The position numbers were made by a program, and so were the translations under genes. From Variovorax paradoxus (GTDB taxonomy: Bacteria; Pseudomonadota; Gammaproteobacteria; Burkholderiales; Burkholderiaceae_C): a stretch of 64,000 nucleotides of DNA. The notes under the pieces are model-generated. The model saw only the letters and a list, made by a program, of their open reading frames with translations. It was not told the DNA's origin and did no database searches. Location: positions 4,960,001 to 5,024,000 of the forward strand of contig CP063166.1 in assembly GCA_016806145.1 (NCBI GenBank), given 5' to 3'. Of this stretch, positions 14,165-23,400 are shown one piece after another; the first letter of the stretch is position 1; every line of letters starts with the position of its first letter.

Positions 14165-14176
14165 TATCCATGGATA
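14165..14176. promoter_or_regulatory. Perfect 12-base palindrome in the SDR/AraC divergent gap, possible operator
   Basis: TATCCATGGATA reads the same on both strands and lies between the start of the SDR gene and that of the AraC-family gene. A TACAAT at 14188-14193 is a candidate -10 for the plus strand. The position suits an operator, but AraC sites are often direct repeats, so the palindrome could serve another factor. Confidence 0.4.
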
Positions 14177-14227
14177 ACCGGACTATCTACAATGAAAAGT
14201 CCACGATTCATTTGCAAACGTCCAGCC

Positions 14228-15124
14228 ATGAGCGATCCACTTTCGGAGGTCATCGCGCTGCTCAATCCGCGCGCCGTGTTCTCCAAAGGCATCAGCGGCG
14301 CCGGCCGCTGGGCGGTCCGCTATTCGGATTTCGGCCAGCCCAGCTTCTGCGCGGTGATCGATGGCAGTTGCCGCCTCGCGGTCGAGGGACAGGAAGCCAT
14401 CGCCCTCGAAGCGGGCGACTTCGTGCTCATGCCGGCAACGCCGAGCTTCACGCTGTCGAGCTTCGAGGCGGCCGCTCCCGTTCACATCGATCCCAAGCTC
14501 GCGCCCGCCCCCGAAGGCGAGGTGCGCCACGGCATGCGCGACGGCCCGCCCGACGTGCGCCTGCTCGGCGGCTATTTCGTCTTCGATTCGCCCGATGCGG
14601 CCTTGCTGGTCTCGCTGCTGCCGACGCTGGTGCACGTGCGCGGCGTCGACCGGCTCTCGGTGCTGGTGCGGCTGGTCGGCGAGGAGTCGAGCGAGGAGCG
14701 CTCCGGGCGCGAGTTCGTGCTCACGCGCCTGGTGGAAGTGCTGCTCGTCGAGGCCCTGCGTTCATCCTCCGGCGAGGACGCGCCACCCGGCCTGCTGCGC
14801 GGACTGGCCGATGCGAGGCTCGCGCTCGCGATGCGCCAGTTGCACGCCGATCCCGCGCGGCCATGGACCGTGACGCAACTCGCGCAGAAGGCCGCGCTGT
14901 CGCGCTCGGCCTTCTTCGATCGCTTCACGCGCGCCGTCGGACTGCCACCGATGGAATATCTGCTGGCCTGGCGCATGGCGCTCGCGAAGAACCTGCTCGG
15001 CGATCGCGAGCTCGCGATCGCCGAGGTCGCCGAACGCGTGGGCTACAGCTCGGCGAGCACCTTCAGCACAGCGTTCAGTCGGCATGTGGGACTGCCGCCG
15101 GGACGCTTCGCACGCCGTGCGTGA
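14228..15124 (+). CDS. AraC-family transcriptional regulator with cupin_6-type sensor domain
   Basis: 298 residues. The N-terminal half is the AraC-type cupin (G-R-W-A-V-R-Y-S near the start, then a run with E-A-G-D-F-V-L-M-P). The C-terminal 100 residues hold two helix-turn-helix motifs of the AraC type (T-V-T-Q-L-A-Q-K-A-A-L-S-R-S-A-F-F-D-R-F and I-A-E-V-A-E-R-V-G-Y-S-S-A-S-T-F-S-T-A-F-S-R). Regulators of this class often sit beside, and control, a divergent oxidoreductase gene, as here. The ATG at 14228 starts the conserved cupin region; longer upstream frames lack homology. Confidence 0.93.
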   Translation: MSDPLSEVIALLNPRAVFSKGISGAGRWAVRYSDFGQPSFCAVIDGSCRLAVEGQEAIALEAGDFVLMPATPSFTLSSFEAAAPVHIDPKLAPAPEGEVRHGMRDGPPDVRLLGGYFVFDSPDAALLVSLLPTLVHVRGVDRLSVLVRLVGEESSEERSGREFVLTRLVEVLLVEALRSSSGEDAPPGLLRGLADARLALAMRQLHADPARPWTVTQLAQKAALSRSAFFDRFTRAVGLPPMEYLLAWRMALAKNLLGDRELAIAEVAERVGYSSASTFSTAFSRHVGLPPGRFARRA

Positions 15125-15417
15125 TCCCTTGCGCGGGGTCGTATGCGCGTGCCTGCTACAATCCGGTCTCGCTCGGGCCATCCGGGCGTTGCCTGGCCAG
15201 GCAAGCTGAATCTCACACCAGCGCGTCGAAGTCACTACGACGAGAAAAACAACAATGACTTCCGCAAGGGAATCTTTGCCGTAGCGTGGACCGCGTAAGA
15301 GTTCACGACCATATTTCCAAAGCCCGCCTCGTGCGGGCTTTGTTCGTTTGGGGGTCTTGCGCGATGACCGCGTTGCACGAAGTCCGAGCAAGCAAGAAAT
15401 CGAAGGTGGAAATGACA
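15125..15417 (+). other. Gene-free stretch, possible small RNA ending at a terminator
   Basis: No convincing protein gene. TACAAT at 15157-15162 resembles a -10 box but lacks a good -35 at standard spacing. The transcript that would follow ends at the strong terminator at 15319-15345, about 180 bases on. A nine-codon frame from the ATG at about 15255 is too short to judge. It could be a small RNA or simply the 3' tail of the AraC-family transcript. I looked for 6S and tmRNA hallmarks and did not find them. Confidence 0.3.
15319..15345 (+). terminator. Rho-independent terminator
   Basis: The stem AAAGCCCGC / GCGGGCTTT with a short CTCGT-type loop is followed by a T-rich run. It closes transcription of the AraC-family gene and any small RNA behind it. 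Confidence 0.8.
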
Positions 15418-15452
15418 AACGGGCTACGCGATCGCTCGCGTAGCCCGTTGCT
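15418..15452 (-). terminator. Rho-independent terminator after the tRNA cluster
   Basis: A long perfect stem, AACGGGCTACGCG with its complement, ends in a T-rich run on the minus strand. It lies directly downstream of tRNA-Asp, the last gene of the gltX-tRNA unit. Confidence 0.8.
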
Positions 15453-15457
15453 TTATG

Positions 15458-15534
15458 TGGCGGAGTGGACGGGACTCGAACCCGCGACCCCCGGCGTGAC
15501 AGGCCGGTATTCTAACCAACTGAACTACCACTCC
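15458..15534 (-). tRNA. tRNA-Asp (anticodon GTC)
   Basis: A 77-base cloverleaf with encoded CCA. The acceptor is GGAGTGG paired with CCACTCC. The anticodon stem CCGGC/GCCGG encloses CTGTCAC, and the T-loop is TTCGAGT. It is the last of three tRNAs downstream of gltX. Confidence 0.97.
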
Positions 15535-15603
15535 TGGTAGACAACGTTCACTCCTTGCGGAGTCGAGTGTTGACGACTCGTGCCTGCTTCACTTGCATGA
15601 AAC

Positions 15604-15679
15604 TGGCGACCCTACGGGGATTCGAACCCCGGTAGCCACCGTGAAAGGGTGGTGTCCTAGGCCTCTAGACGATAGGGTC
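15604..15679 (-). tRNA. tRNA-Glu (anticodon TTC)
   Basis: A 76-base cloverleaf with encoded CCA. The acceptor is GACCCTA paired with TAGGGTC. The anticodon stem CCACC/GGTGG encloses CTTTCAC. It decodes the amino acid charged by the neighbouring gltX product. Confidence 0.97.
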
Positions 15680-15734
15680 AAAACCTTAGGAACCGTGCTG
15701 CGATCAGCACTTCTTCTCTTCTCGACACTTTTGA

Positions 15735-15810
<76 letters not shown>

Positions 15811-15882
15811 TCTTTGACATTCCAGTGCTTCTTTTCAGAATCACCTTGTGTCGGTGTCGAGCCTCAAATTATAGACCGATTT

Positions 15883-17274
15883 TTAGGCCACTTTCAAACG
15901 CTCGATGATTTTTTCTTTAGAAAAAATCGCGAGGACCGCATCGAGCGATGGCGTCTGTGGGGTTCCCATCACGAGAACACGCACCGGCATCGCCAGAGCA
16001 GGCATCTTGAGCGAATGCGCAGCCAGGGTTTCCTTGATGGCCGCGGCGATCGTCGCCTTGTCCCACGTCGGAAGGGTGGAGAGTTTATCCGCAAGCGTGG
16101 CCACCGCCGGCTTCACCGCATCAGTGATGTGCTGCGCACGATCCGCGTCGCTCGCGTGGACGTCGGCATAGAAGGCCGCGGCCCAATCGGCCAGCGCGAC
16201 CGTGGTCTCGCAGCGGTCCTTGAACAGCGCGCAGATCGCGACGAGCCGATCGTCGGCCTCGATGCCACGCTTCTTCAGTTGTGCGGCCACCAGCGGCGCG
16301 AGCGCGTCATCGGGCTTGGCCTTGATGTACTGCGCGTTGACCCACGCGAGCTTGGCCGCGTCCCATTGCGCCGGGCTCTTCGACAGGTGCGAGCCGTCGA
16401 ACCAGCTCACCATCTGCTCGCGCGTGAACAGCTCGTCGTCGCCGTGGCTCCAGCCGAGGCGCGCGAGGTAGTTGAGCATCGCCTCGGGCAGATAGCCGTT
16501 GTCTTCGTAGGCGGTCACGCTCACGGCGCCGCGGCGCTTCGAGAGCTTCTGGCCGTCGTCGCCGAGGATCACGGGCACATGGCCGAACTGCGGCAGCGGC
16601 GCGCCGAGCGCGTGGAAGATGTTGATCTGCCACGGCGTGTTGTTGATGTGCTCGTCGCCGCGGAACACGTGCGTGATGTTCATGTCCCAGTCGTCGACCA
16701 CCACGGCGAAGTTGTAGGTGGGCACACCGTCGGGCCGCAGGATGATCAGGTCGTCGATCTCGCGATTGTTGATGGTGATCTCGCCCTTGACGAGGTCGTT
16801 CCAAGTCACGTCGCCTTCGGGTGGATTGCAGAAGCGCACCACCGGCGGCACGCCCTCGGGCACGGGCGGCAGCACCTTGCCGGGCTCGGGGCGCCAGCGG
16901 CGGTCGTACAGGGTCTTCTCGCCGCGCGCCTTCTGCGCCTCACGCATCTCGTCGAGCTCGGCGGGCGTGGCGTAGCAGTGGTAGGCCGTGCCGGCTTCGA
17001 GCATCTGCGCGATCACGGCGCGGTAGCGCTCGAGGCGCTGCATCTGGTAGATCGGGCCCTCGTCGTAGTCGAGGCCGAGCCAGTGCATCGACGCGAGGAT
17101 CTGGTCGGTCGAATCCTGCGTGGAGCGCGCGACGTCGGTGTCCTCGATGCGCAGCACGAACTCGCCGCCATGGTGGCGCGCATAGGCCCACGAATAGAGC
17201 GCGGTGCGCGCGGTGCCCAGGTGCAGGAAGCCGGTGGGAGACGGAGCGATGCGGGTGCGGACTTTGCCGGTCAT
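15883..17274 (-). CDS. gltX: Glutamyl-tRNA synthetase
   Basis: 463-residue class I aminoacyl-tRNA synthetase that charges tRNA-Glu in the cytoplasm. The HIGH-type signature is G-F-L-H-L-G at 15-20 and the KMSKS-type loop is K-L-S-K-R at 243-247. Length matches bacterial GltX. The gene follows metZ by 11 bases and precedes tRNA-Ala, tRNA-Glu (its own substrate) and tRNA-Asp on the same strand, a linkage that fits joint expression of enzyme and substrate. Confidence 0.98.
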   Translation of the reverse strand: MTGKVRTRIAPSPTGFLHLGTARTALYSWAYARHHGGEFVLRIEDTDVARSTQDSTDQILASMHWLGLDYDEGPIYQMQRLERYRAVIAQMLEAGTAYHCYATPAELDEMREAQKARGEKTLYDRRWRPEPGKVLPPVPEGVPPVVRFCNPPEGDVTWNDLVKGEITINNREIDDLIILRPDGVPTYNFAVVVDDWDMNITHVFRGDEHINNTPWQINIFHALGAPLPQFGHVPVILGDDGQKLSKRRGAVSVTAYEDNGYLPEAMLNYLARLGWSHGDDELFTREQMVSWFDGSHLSKSPAQWDAAKLAWVNAQYIKAKPDDALAPLVAAQLKKRGIEADDRLVAICALFKDRCETTVALADWAAAFYADVHASDADRAQHITDAVKPAVATLADKLSTLPTWDKATIAAAIKETLAAHSLKMPALAMPVRVLVMGTPQTPSLDAVLAIFSKEKIIERLKVA

Positions 17275-17285
17275 GGAGGCGGGAT

Positions 17286-18503
17286 TCAGAAATTCAGGGT
17301 GGAAAGGCCGCGCGACAGGTCGGCCTTGATGTCGTCGACGTGCTCGAGGCCGACCGCGAGGCGGATCAGGCCCTGGCCGATGCCGGCCGCCTGGCGCTGG
17401 TCCTCGGACAGGCGTCCGTGCGAAGTGGTGGCCGGGTGCGAGATGATGGTCTTCACGTCGCCGAGGTTGGTGGCGATGCTCACGACCTCGGTGCTGTTGA
17501 TGACGTGGAAGGCGTTGGCGCGCGCGGTCTCGGGATCGCCGCCCTTCACGATGAAGGACACGACCGCCCCGCCCTGCCCCGCCTGCTGGCGCATCGCCAG
17601 TTCATGCTGCGGATGCGAGGCGAGCCCCGGGTAGTACACGCGCTCGATGCCCGGCTGGGCCTCGAGCCATTGCGCGACGGCCAGCGCGTTCGCGCAGTGC
17701 GCCTGCATGCGCACGTTGAGCGTCTCGAGCCCCTTGAGCACGACCCAGGCGTTGAACGGCGACAGCACCATGCCCGCGGTGCGCACCACCGGGCCGAACA
17801 CGTCGACGATCAGCTTCGAGGGACCACAGATCGCGCCCGCCATCACGCGGCCCTGGCCGTCGAGATGCTTGGTGCCCGAATGGATGATCAGGTCGGCGCC
17901 GAGCTCGGCGGGCCGCTGCAGCGCGGGCGAGCAGAAGCAGTTGTCGACCGCGAGCAGCGCGCCCGCCTCGTGCGCCACGTCGGCCAGCGCGCGGATGTCG
18001 CAGACCTCGGTCAGCGGATTGGTCGGCGTCTCGGCGAACAGCAGCCTGGTGGTGGGCCGCACCGCGGCGCGCCACTCCGCCACGTCGGTCTGCGAAACGA
18101 AGGTGGTCTCGACACCGAACTTGCCGAACTCGCGCCCGATCAGGTTGATGGTCGAGCCGAACATCGAACGCGAGCACACGACGTGGTCGCCGGCCTTGAG
18201 CAGGCCCATGCACATCATGAGGATCGCACCCATGCCGCTGGAGGCGGCGATCGCGGCCTCGGTGCCTTCCATCGCGGCGAGCCGGCGCTCGAAGCTGCTG
18301 ACGGTGGGGTTCGAGGTGCGCGCGTAGGTGAAGCCTTCCTCGGTGCCGGCGAAGCGGCGGGCCGAGGTCTCGGCGTCGGGCTGCACGAAGCCGCTGGTGA
18401 GGTAGAGCGCTTCGGAGTGCTCGCCATGCACGCTGCGTTCGAGCGCGGTGCGCAGGGCCAGCGTGTCGCGGTGCAGGCCGGGAGGCAGGGGTCGATCGGT
18501 CAC
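17286..18503 (-). CDS. metZ: O-succinylhomoserine sulfhydrylase
   Basis: 405-residue PLP enzyme of the Cys/Met-metabolism family. It forms homocysteine from O-succinylhomoserine and sulfide, a direct route in methionine synthesis. The PLP-binding Lys212 lies in [12 protein letters not shown], and S-N-P-T near residue 64 is typical of the family. GTG at 18503 is taken as start because no ATG fits upstream and it yields the family N-terminus. It follows purF by 44 bases in the order cvpA-purF-metZ, common in beta- and gammaproteobacteria. The neighbouring order is the main reason to prefer MetZ over MetB or MetY. Confidence 0.93.
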   Translation of the reverse strand: MTDRPLPPGLHRDTLALRTALERSVHGEHSEALYLTSGFVQPDAETSARRFAGTEEGFTYARTSNPTVSSFERRLAAMEGTEAAIAASSGMGAILMMCMGLLKAGDHVVCSRSMFGSTINLIGREFGKFGVETTFVSQTDVAEWRAAVRPTTRLLFAETPTNPLTEVCDIRALADVAHEAGALLAVDNCFCSPALQRPAELGADLIIHSGTKHLDGQGRVMAGAICGPSKLIVDVFGPVVRTAGMVLSPFNAWVVLKGLETLNVRMQAHCANALAVAQWLEAQPGIERVYYPGLASHPQHELAMRQQAGQGGAVVSFIVKGGDPETARANAFHVINSTEVVSIATNLGDVKTIISHPATTSHGRLSEDQRQAAGIGQGLIRLAVGLEHVDDIKADLSRGLSTLNF

Positions 18504-18547
18504 GGAAACTTTCGGGCGCGAGGCCAACGAGGAATGTCGGAAGGAGA

Positions 18548-20047
18548 TCAGCTCAGGTTGGGCAGCGCGAGGCGCGAGGAGTCCTCTTCGGTCTCCTCGA
18601 TGCGCGGGCGGTTGCCGTTCATGCGCGAGATGGCTTCGGTGTCGATGTCGCCGGTGACATAGACGCCGTCGAAGCACGAGGCATCGAAGCCGTCGAGCTT
18701 GCCGTTGAGCGAGCCGATGGCGCGCTTCATCGCGTCGACGTCCTGATAGATCAGCGCGTCGCAGCCGATCAGCTCGCGGATCTCTTCCACGGTGCGGTCG
18801 TGCGCCACCAGCTCGTCCTTGGTCGGCATGTCGATGCCGTAGACGTTGGGATAGCGCACCGGCGGCGCGGCGCTCGCGAGGTAGACCTTGCGCGCGCCGG
18901 CGTCGCGCGCCATCTGCACGATCTCGCGGCTGGTGGTGCCGCGCACGATCGAGTCGTCGACCAGCAGCACGTTGCGGCCCTTGAACTCGCTCGCGATCAC
19001 GTTGAGCTTCTGGCGCACCGACTTCTTGCGCACGCCCTGGCCCGGCATGATGAAGGTGCGGCCCACGTAGCGGTTCTTGACGAAGCCCTCGCGGTACGGA
19101 ACGCCCAGCAGGTGCGCGAGCTGCGTGGCGCTCGGGCGGCTCGATTCGGGGATCGGGATGATCACGTCGATCTGGTTCGGCGGCACGGTCGAGACCACGC
19201 GCTTGGCCAGCGTCTCGCCGAGGTTCAGGCGCGCCTGGTAGACCGAGATGCCGTCGAGCACCGAGTCGGGACGCGCCAGGTACACGAACTCGAAGATGCA
19301 GGGATTGAGCGTGGGCGCATCGGCGCACTGCATCGAATGGAGCTGGCCCTGCATGTCGACGAACACCGCCTCGCCGGGCAGCACGTTGCGTTCGAAGGTG
19401 TGGCCCGAGCCCTCGAGCGCCACCGATTCGCTGGCCACCATCACGGTGCCGTCGGCACTGCGGCCGATGCACAGCGGGCGGATGCCGTAGGGATCGCGGA
19501 AGGCCAGCAGGCCGTGACCCGCGATCAGCGACACCACGGCGTACGAGCCGCGCAGGCGCTTGTGCATGCTGCGCACCGCGGCGAAGACCTCGGCCGGGTT
19601 CAGCGGCACGCCGTGCGATGCGTGCTCGAGCTCGTTGGCGAGCACGTTGAGCAGCACCTCGGAGTCGCTCTCGGTGTTGGTGTGGCGGTGGTCGGTCGAG
19701 AACAGCTCGGCGCGCAGCGCGTGGGCGTTGGTCAGGTTGCCGTTGTGCACCAGCACGATGCCGAAGGGCGCGTTGACGTAGAAGGGCTGCGCCTCTTCCT
19801 CGCTGTAGGCATTGCCCGCGGTCGGGTAGCGCACCTGGCCCAGGCCCACGCTGCCGGGCAGCGCGCGCATGTTGCGGGTGCGGAACACGTCGCGCACCAT
19901 GCCCTTGGCCTTGTGCATGAAGAACTTGCGTTCCTGCAGCGTGACGATGCCGGCGGCATCCTGGCCGCGGTGCTGCAGCAGCAGCAGCGCGTCATAGAGC
20001 AGCTGGTTGACGGGTGCGTTGCTGACAACGCCGACGATTCCACACAT
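18548..20047 (-). CDS. purF: Amidophosphoribosyltransferase
   Basis: 499 residues; first committed step of purine synthesis, transferring the glutamine amide to PRPP. Cys2 after the initiator Met is the glutaminase nucleophile (M-C-G-I-V-G-V-V). The PRPP-binding motif lies at about 359-371 (N-V-L-L-V-D-D-S-I-V-R-G-T). Length is normal. The gene starts 12 bases downstream of the cvpA stop, the classical cvpA-purF pair. Confidence 0.99.
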   Translation of the reverse strand: MCGIVGVVSNAPVNQLLYDALLLLQHRGQDAAGIVTLQERKFFMHKAKGMVRDVFRTRNMRALPGSVGLGQVRYPTAGNAYSEEEAQPFYVNAPFGIVLVHNGNLTNAHALRAELFSTDHRHTNTESDSEVLLNVLANELEHASHGVPLNPAEVFAAVRSMHKRLRGSYAVVSLIAGHGLLAFRDPYGIRPLCIGRSADGTVMVASESVALEGSGHTFERNVLPGEAVFVDMQGQLHSMQCADAPTLNPCIFEFVYLARPDSVLDGISVYQARLNLGETLAKRVVSTVPPNQIDVIIPIPESSRPSATQLAHLLGVPYREGFVKNRYVGRTFIMPGQGVRKKSVRQKLNVIASEFKGRNVLLVDDSIVRGTTSREIVQMARDAGARKVYLASAAPPVRYPNVYGIDMPTKDELVAHDRTVEEIRELIGCDALIYQDVDAMKRAIGSLNGKLDGFDASCFDGVYVTGDIDTEAISRMNGNRPRIEETEEDSSRLALPNLS

Positions 20048-20059
20048 GAAGCGATCCTC

Positions 20060-20545
20060 TCAGGGCAGGTAGCTTGCCAATTTTTCGGGCAATGCAGGCT
20101 TCAGGCTCTGCAATGCCGCGTCGAGAACAACGGCGCTGCGCGATTCGTGCCACCAGGCACTGTCGCTCAACGCCAGCAAATGAACAACCACTGCCAACAC
20201 CAGCAGCGCCACCGCGCCCCGGGCCGCGCCGAAGGCACCGCCCAGGATCCGGTCGACCGGACGCAATCCCACGGCGGCGATCAGCTTGCGCGTGAGCGAG
20301 GCCACCAGGCCCACGCCGAACGCGACCGCCACGAACAGCAGCACGAAGGCCAGCGGATAGCGCCAGGACGCCTGCGGATCGCCGCCCGGCAACCAGGCCG
20401 CCACATCGGACGCGAACCACTGCGCCACCACGAAAGCCACCACCCAGCCGACCAGCGAGATCACTTCGAACACCAGCCCGCGCACGAGGCCGAACAGCAT
20501 CGACACCACGATGAGCGCGACGGCGATCCAGTCGAGCAAGGCCAC
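20060..20545 (-). CDS. cvpA: CvpA family inner-membrane protein
   Basis: 161 residues with four hydrophobic segments (about 5-25, 28-45, 62-82 and 105-125), as in CvpA of E. coli, where the gene also sits next to purF. The N-terminal D-W-I-A-V-A-L-I and the central R-P-V-D-R-I-L-G-G-A-F-G-A are family hallmarks. CvpA was first linked to colicin V production and later to envelope homeostasis. It lies 22 bases downstream of the SPOR-domain gene. Confidence 0.96.
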   Translation of the reverse strand: MALLDWIAVALIVVSMLFGLVRGLVFEVISLVGWVVAFVVAQWFASDVAAWLPGGDPQASWRYPLAFVLLFVAVAFGVGLVASLTRKLIAAVGLRPVDRILGGAFGAARGAVALLVLAVVVHLLALSDSAWWHESRSAVVLDAALQSLKPALPEKLASYLP

Positions 20546-20567
20546 GGCGGCTTCAGGCGGTGGCGAA

Positions 20568-21470
20568 TTACAAGGTGAGGATCGCGGCCGACAAAGACAA
20601 GGCCTTCACCCGCTCGGCGGCCTTGTCGGCCTCGGCACGCGAGCCGAAGGGACCGACACGCACACGCGTGCGTTCGCCGTCGGCCGTCTTCGCCACGTTC
20701 ACATAGGTCTTGAGGCCGGCCTTCTCGAGCTTCTGCCGCACCTCGCGGGCCTTGTCGGCATCGGCGAAGGCACCGACCTGCACCACGAAGCGGCCGTTGT
20801 CGTCGGACGCGGCGGCGGGCTTGGGCGTGGCCGGCGCGGCGGCGATGGGCTTGCCTTCGAGCAGCGCGCGGGCACGCGCGCCATCGTCGACCGCGGCGGG
20901 CTTGGGCGCGGGCTTCGGTTCCGGCTTGGCCTCGGGCTTGGGTTCGGGCTTCGGCTTGGGCTCGGGTTTGGGTTCGGGCTTGTGTTCCGGCTTGGGCTCC
21001 GGTTTCGGCTCGGGCTTGGGTTCGGCCGGCCTGGCCGGCGCGGGAGCAGGCGCCTGCGCGCTGTTGACCGGCTTGCCCGAGGCATCGATCTCGGTGCCGT
21101 CGGCGGTCTCGGTGATGATGCCGCCGCTCGATGCGGCCGGCGGACGCGACGGCGTCGCGGCGGCCACGCGGGTGTCGCCGTTGTCGCTGCCGCTGGTGGC
21201 GGCCGGCGCGGGCGCCTGGGGCACCGGCAGCGGCTTGACCTTGTTGCGGTCGGGAATCTCGATCGGGATGTCGACCGACACCGGGCGCGGCTGGGTGTCG
21301 AACAGCAGCGGGAAACCGATCACGCCCAGCAGCACCAGCACCGCGGCGCCCAGCAGGCGGTGGCGGGCGCGACGGCGCATGGATTCGACACTTTCCGCCG
21401 GTACCGCAGCCGGTGCGCTGCGTCCTTCGTTGCCTTGTGGGCCGCGCGCGCGGAACTTGAAAAACGCCAT
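20568..21470 (-). CDS. SPOR-domain protein, DedD-like, with Pro-Glu-Lys repeat
   Basis: 300 residues. Residues 1-33 are cytoplasmic and basic. One transmembrane helix follows at about 38-57 (L-L-G-A-A-V-L-V-L-L-G-V-I-G-F-P-L-L). A long periplasmic linker contains an extended PEPKPE tract at about 145-195. The C-terminal SPOR domain (about 225-300; R-F-V-V-Q-V-G-A-F-A, V-R-V-G-P-F) should bind denuded septal peptidoglycan. The folC-dedD-cvpA-purF order matches E. coli. The charged proline-rich linker probably spans the periplasm as a stiff rod. Start at the ATG beginning M-A-F-F-K-F. Confidence 0.95.
   Translation of the reverse strand: MAFFKFRARGPQGNEGRSAPAAVPAESVESMRRRARHRLLGAAVLVLLGVIGFPLLFDTQPRPVSVDIPIEIPDRNKVKPLPVPQAPAPAATSGSDNGDTRVAAATPSRPPAASSGGIITETADGTEIDASGKPVNSAQAPAPAPARPAEPKPEPKPEPKPEHKPEPKPEPKPKPEPKPEAKPEPKPAPKPAAVDDGARARALLEGKPIAAAPATPKPAAASDDNGRFVVQVGAFADADKAREVRQKLEKAGLKTYVNVAKTADGERTRVRVGPFGSRAEADKAAERVKALSLSAAILTL
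20895..21026 (-). repeat. Tandem PEPKPE-type coding repeat in the SPOR protein
   Basis: An imperfect six-base unit (GGCTTG/GGTTCG on the plus strand) repeats throughout this stretch and encodes alternating Pro-Glu and Pro-Lys dipeptides with interruptions at His, Lys and Ala. Such short tandem units are prone to length change by slippage, always in frame because the unit is six bases. Confidence 0.85.
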
Positions 21471-21542
21471 GAAGTTCGGTCCCTGAAGGAGTGCTGCGAG
21501 TGATGCGGGAAGCTGCGGAATCCGGCGCGATCGACCTGCGAA

Positions 21543-22850
21543 TCAGCCGCCGGGCGACAAGGTTGAGGACAGGTGTTTGGCTTGCAGCCGGGGGGTGCCA
21601 TGCTCGAGCACGCCGCCCACGGTGAAGAACGATCCGAAGACCACGATTCTATCAGCGGGGTCCGCGCGCTCGATGGCTGCCTGGAGCGCCTGCATGGGGC
21701 CGGCGAAGACCTCGCCGGTGGCGTCCTTGCGCGTGTTCTGGGCCTGCCATGCGGCCAGCAGGTCGGCCGCCTTGGCGGCGCGCGCGGTCGGCAGGTCGGT
21801 GAAGTACCAGCGGTCGATCAGCGGGCCGATGCGCGCGAGGATCGGCGCCAGGTCTTTGTCCGCCATCACGCCGAACACGGCATGGGTGGTCGGATAGAAG
21901 CCCATCGCGTCGAGGTTCTCGGTCAGCGCGGCCACGGCATGCGCGTTGTGCGCCACGTCGAGCACCAGCACCGGCTGGCCCGGCACGATCTGGAAGCGCC
22001 CCGGCAGTTCGACCATCGCGAGGCCGCTGCGGATCGCCTGCGCCGTCACCGGCAGCTGCTGGCGCAGCGATTCGAGCGCCGCCAGCACGCCGGCCGCATT
22101 GACCAGCTGGTTGGCGCCGCGCAGCGCCGGATAGGCCAGCCCGCTGTAGCGCCGGCCGCGGCCGCTCCAGCCCCATTGCTGCTTGTCGCCCGACACGTTG
22201 AAGTCGCGCCCGAAGCGCCAGAGGTCGGCGCCGATGGCCTCGGCATGGTCGACCACGCTCTGCGGCGGCATCGGGTCGCTCACGATGGCCGGCTTGCCGG
22301 CGCGCAGGATGCCGGCCTTCTCGAAGCCGATGCTCTCGCGGTCGGGGCCGAGGAATTCCATGTGGTCGAGGTCGATGCTGGTGATCACCGAGCAGTCGGC
22401 GTCGATGATGTTGACCGCGTCGAGCCGGCCGCCCAGGCCGACCTCGAGGATCGCCACGTCGGGCTTCTCCTCGATCATGCAGCGCAGGATGCCGAGCGTC
22501 GTGAACTCGAAATAGGTCAGCGGCATGTCGCCCCTGGCCTTTTCCACGGCTTCGAAGTTTGCTATCATTTTGGAAGCATCGACCGACTGGCCCGAAAGGC
22601 GCAGCCGCTCCTCGAAATGCACCAGGTGGGGCGAGGTGAAGACCGCCGTGCGATAGCCGGCGTGTATCAGGATCGACTCCAGCATGGCGCAGGTCGAGCC
22701 CTTGCCGTTGGTGCCGGCCACCGTGATCACGGGGCAGTCGAAGCGCAGCGCCATGCGCTGGGCCATCTCTCTCGCGCGCTCGAGTCCGAGCTCGATGTTC
22801 TTGGGATGCAGTCGCTCGGCGCGCTCGAGCCAGTCGTTCAGGGTTTCCAT
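21543..22850 (-). CDS. folC: Bifunctional folylpolyglutamate synthase/dihydrofolate synthase
   Basis: 435-residue Mur-ligase-family enzyme adding glutamate to dihydropteroate and to folates. The P-loop V-A-G-T-N-G-K-G-S-T is at about 44-53. The Mg-binding segment L-E-V-G-L-G-G-R-L-D-A-V-N follows at about 140, and D-V-A-H-N lies in the C-terminal domain. Length and order match E. coli FolC. It is the first gene of the run folC, SPOR, cvpA, purF, metZ and gltX on the minus strand and is divergent from the ArsC-like gene. Confidence 0.97.
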   Translation of the reverse strand: METLNDWLERAERLHPKNIELGLERAREMAQRMALRFDCPVITVAGTNGKGSTCAMLESILIHAGYRTAVFTSPHLVHFEERLRLSGQSVDASKMIANFEAVEKARGDMPLTYFEFTTLGILRCMIEEKPDVAILEVGLGGRLDAVNIIDADCSVITSIDLDHMEFLGPDRESIGFEKAGILRAGKPAIVSDPMPPQSVVDHAEAIGADLWRFGRDFNVSGDKQQWGWSGRGRRYSGLAYPALRGANQLVNAAGVLAALESLRQQLPVTAQAIRSGLAMVELPGRFQIVPGQPVLVLDVAHNAHAVAALTENLDAMGFYPTTHAVFGVMADKDLAPILARIGPLIDRWYFTDLPTARAAKAADLLAAWQAQNTRKDATGEVFAGPMQALQAAIERADPADRIVVFGSFFTVGGVLEHGTPRLQAKHLSSTLSPGG

Positions 22851-22897
22851 GGAGGCCGGGATTGTCGCCCACCCGCCGCTCGCGCATCATCGGCGCC

Positions 22898-23269
22898 ATG
22901 ACAACCCCTTCGACCACTCTGTACGGCATTCCGAACTGCGACACCGTCAAGCGCGCCCGCGCCTGGCTAGCCGACCACGACGTGGCCTACGCCTTCCACG
23001 ATTTCAAGAAACAGGGCGTGCCCGAGGCCGAGCTCGACCGCTGGCTGGCCGCGCTGGGCTGGGAAACGCTGGTCAACCGCCGCGGCACCACCTGGCGCAA
23101 GCTCGACGACGCCACGCGCGAATCGGTGGTCGACGCCGCCTCGGCGCGCGCCGTGCTGCTCGCCAACCCCAGCCTGATCAAGCGACCGGTGGTGGACTGG
23201 CGCCAAAAGGCGCGCCAGGCCGACATCACGGCGGGATTCGACGCCGAACAATGGGCCATGACGCTGTAA
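22898..23269 (+). CDS. ArsC-family (YffB/Spx-like) reductase
   Basis: 123-residue thioredoxin-fold protein of the ArsC/Spx/YffB family. The N-terminal motif Y-G-I-P-N-C-D-T-V-K-R-A carries a single Cys in place of a CxxC pair. R-R-G-T-T-W-R-K and a run ending N-P-S-L-I-K-R-P-V follow, as in YffB. No arsenic genes are nearby, so a general glutathione-linked or regulatory redox role is more likely than arsenate reduction; this is inference. ATG at 22898 gives the normal family length. Confidence 0.9.
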   Translation: MTTPSTTLYGIPNCDTVKRARAWLADHDVAYAFHDFKKQGVPEAELDRWLAALGWETLVNRRGTTWRKLDDATRESVVDAASARAVLLANPSLIKRPVVDWRQKARQADITAGFDAEQWAMTL

Positions 23270-23400
23270 GCGACTGTGAAAACCGTGCTGTGAACGCCGT
23301 GTAAATGCCGGAACCCGCCTGGCGGGCCGGCGTCGAACCGGACCGGGCGCAGCCGGGCTTCCTCCCAGCGCACAGCGCCCGATCCGCAGGAGTCTCCAAC

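Noticed and set aside
15157..15345. 6S or tmRNA
   Set aside because: No closing stem with a central bubble of 6S type and no tmRNA tag or tRNA-like end was seen.
20895..21026. CRISPR-like repeat
   Set aside because: The unit is six bases, coding and without spacers. No other array was found in the window.
22898..23269. Arsenate reductase in an arsenic operon
   Set aside because: The protein has the YffB/Spx type of active site and no arsenic gene is nearby.
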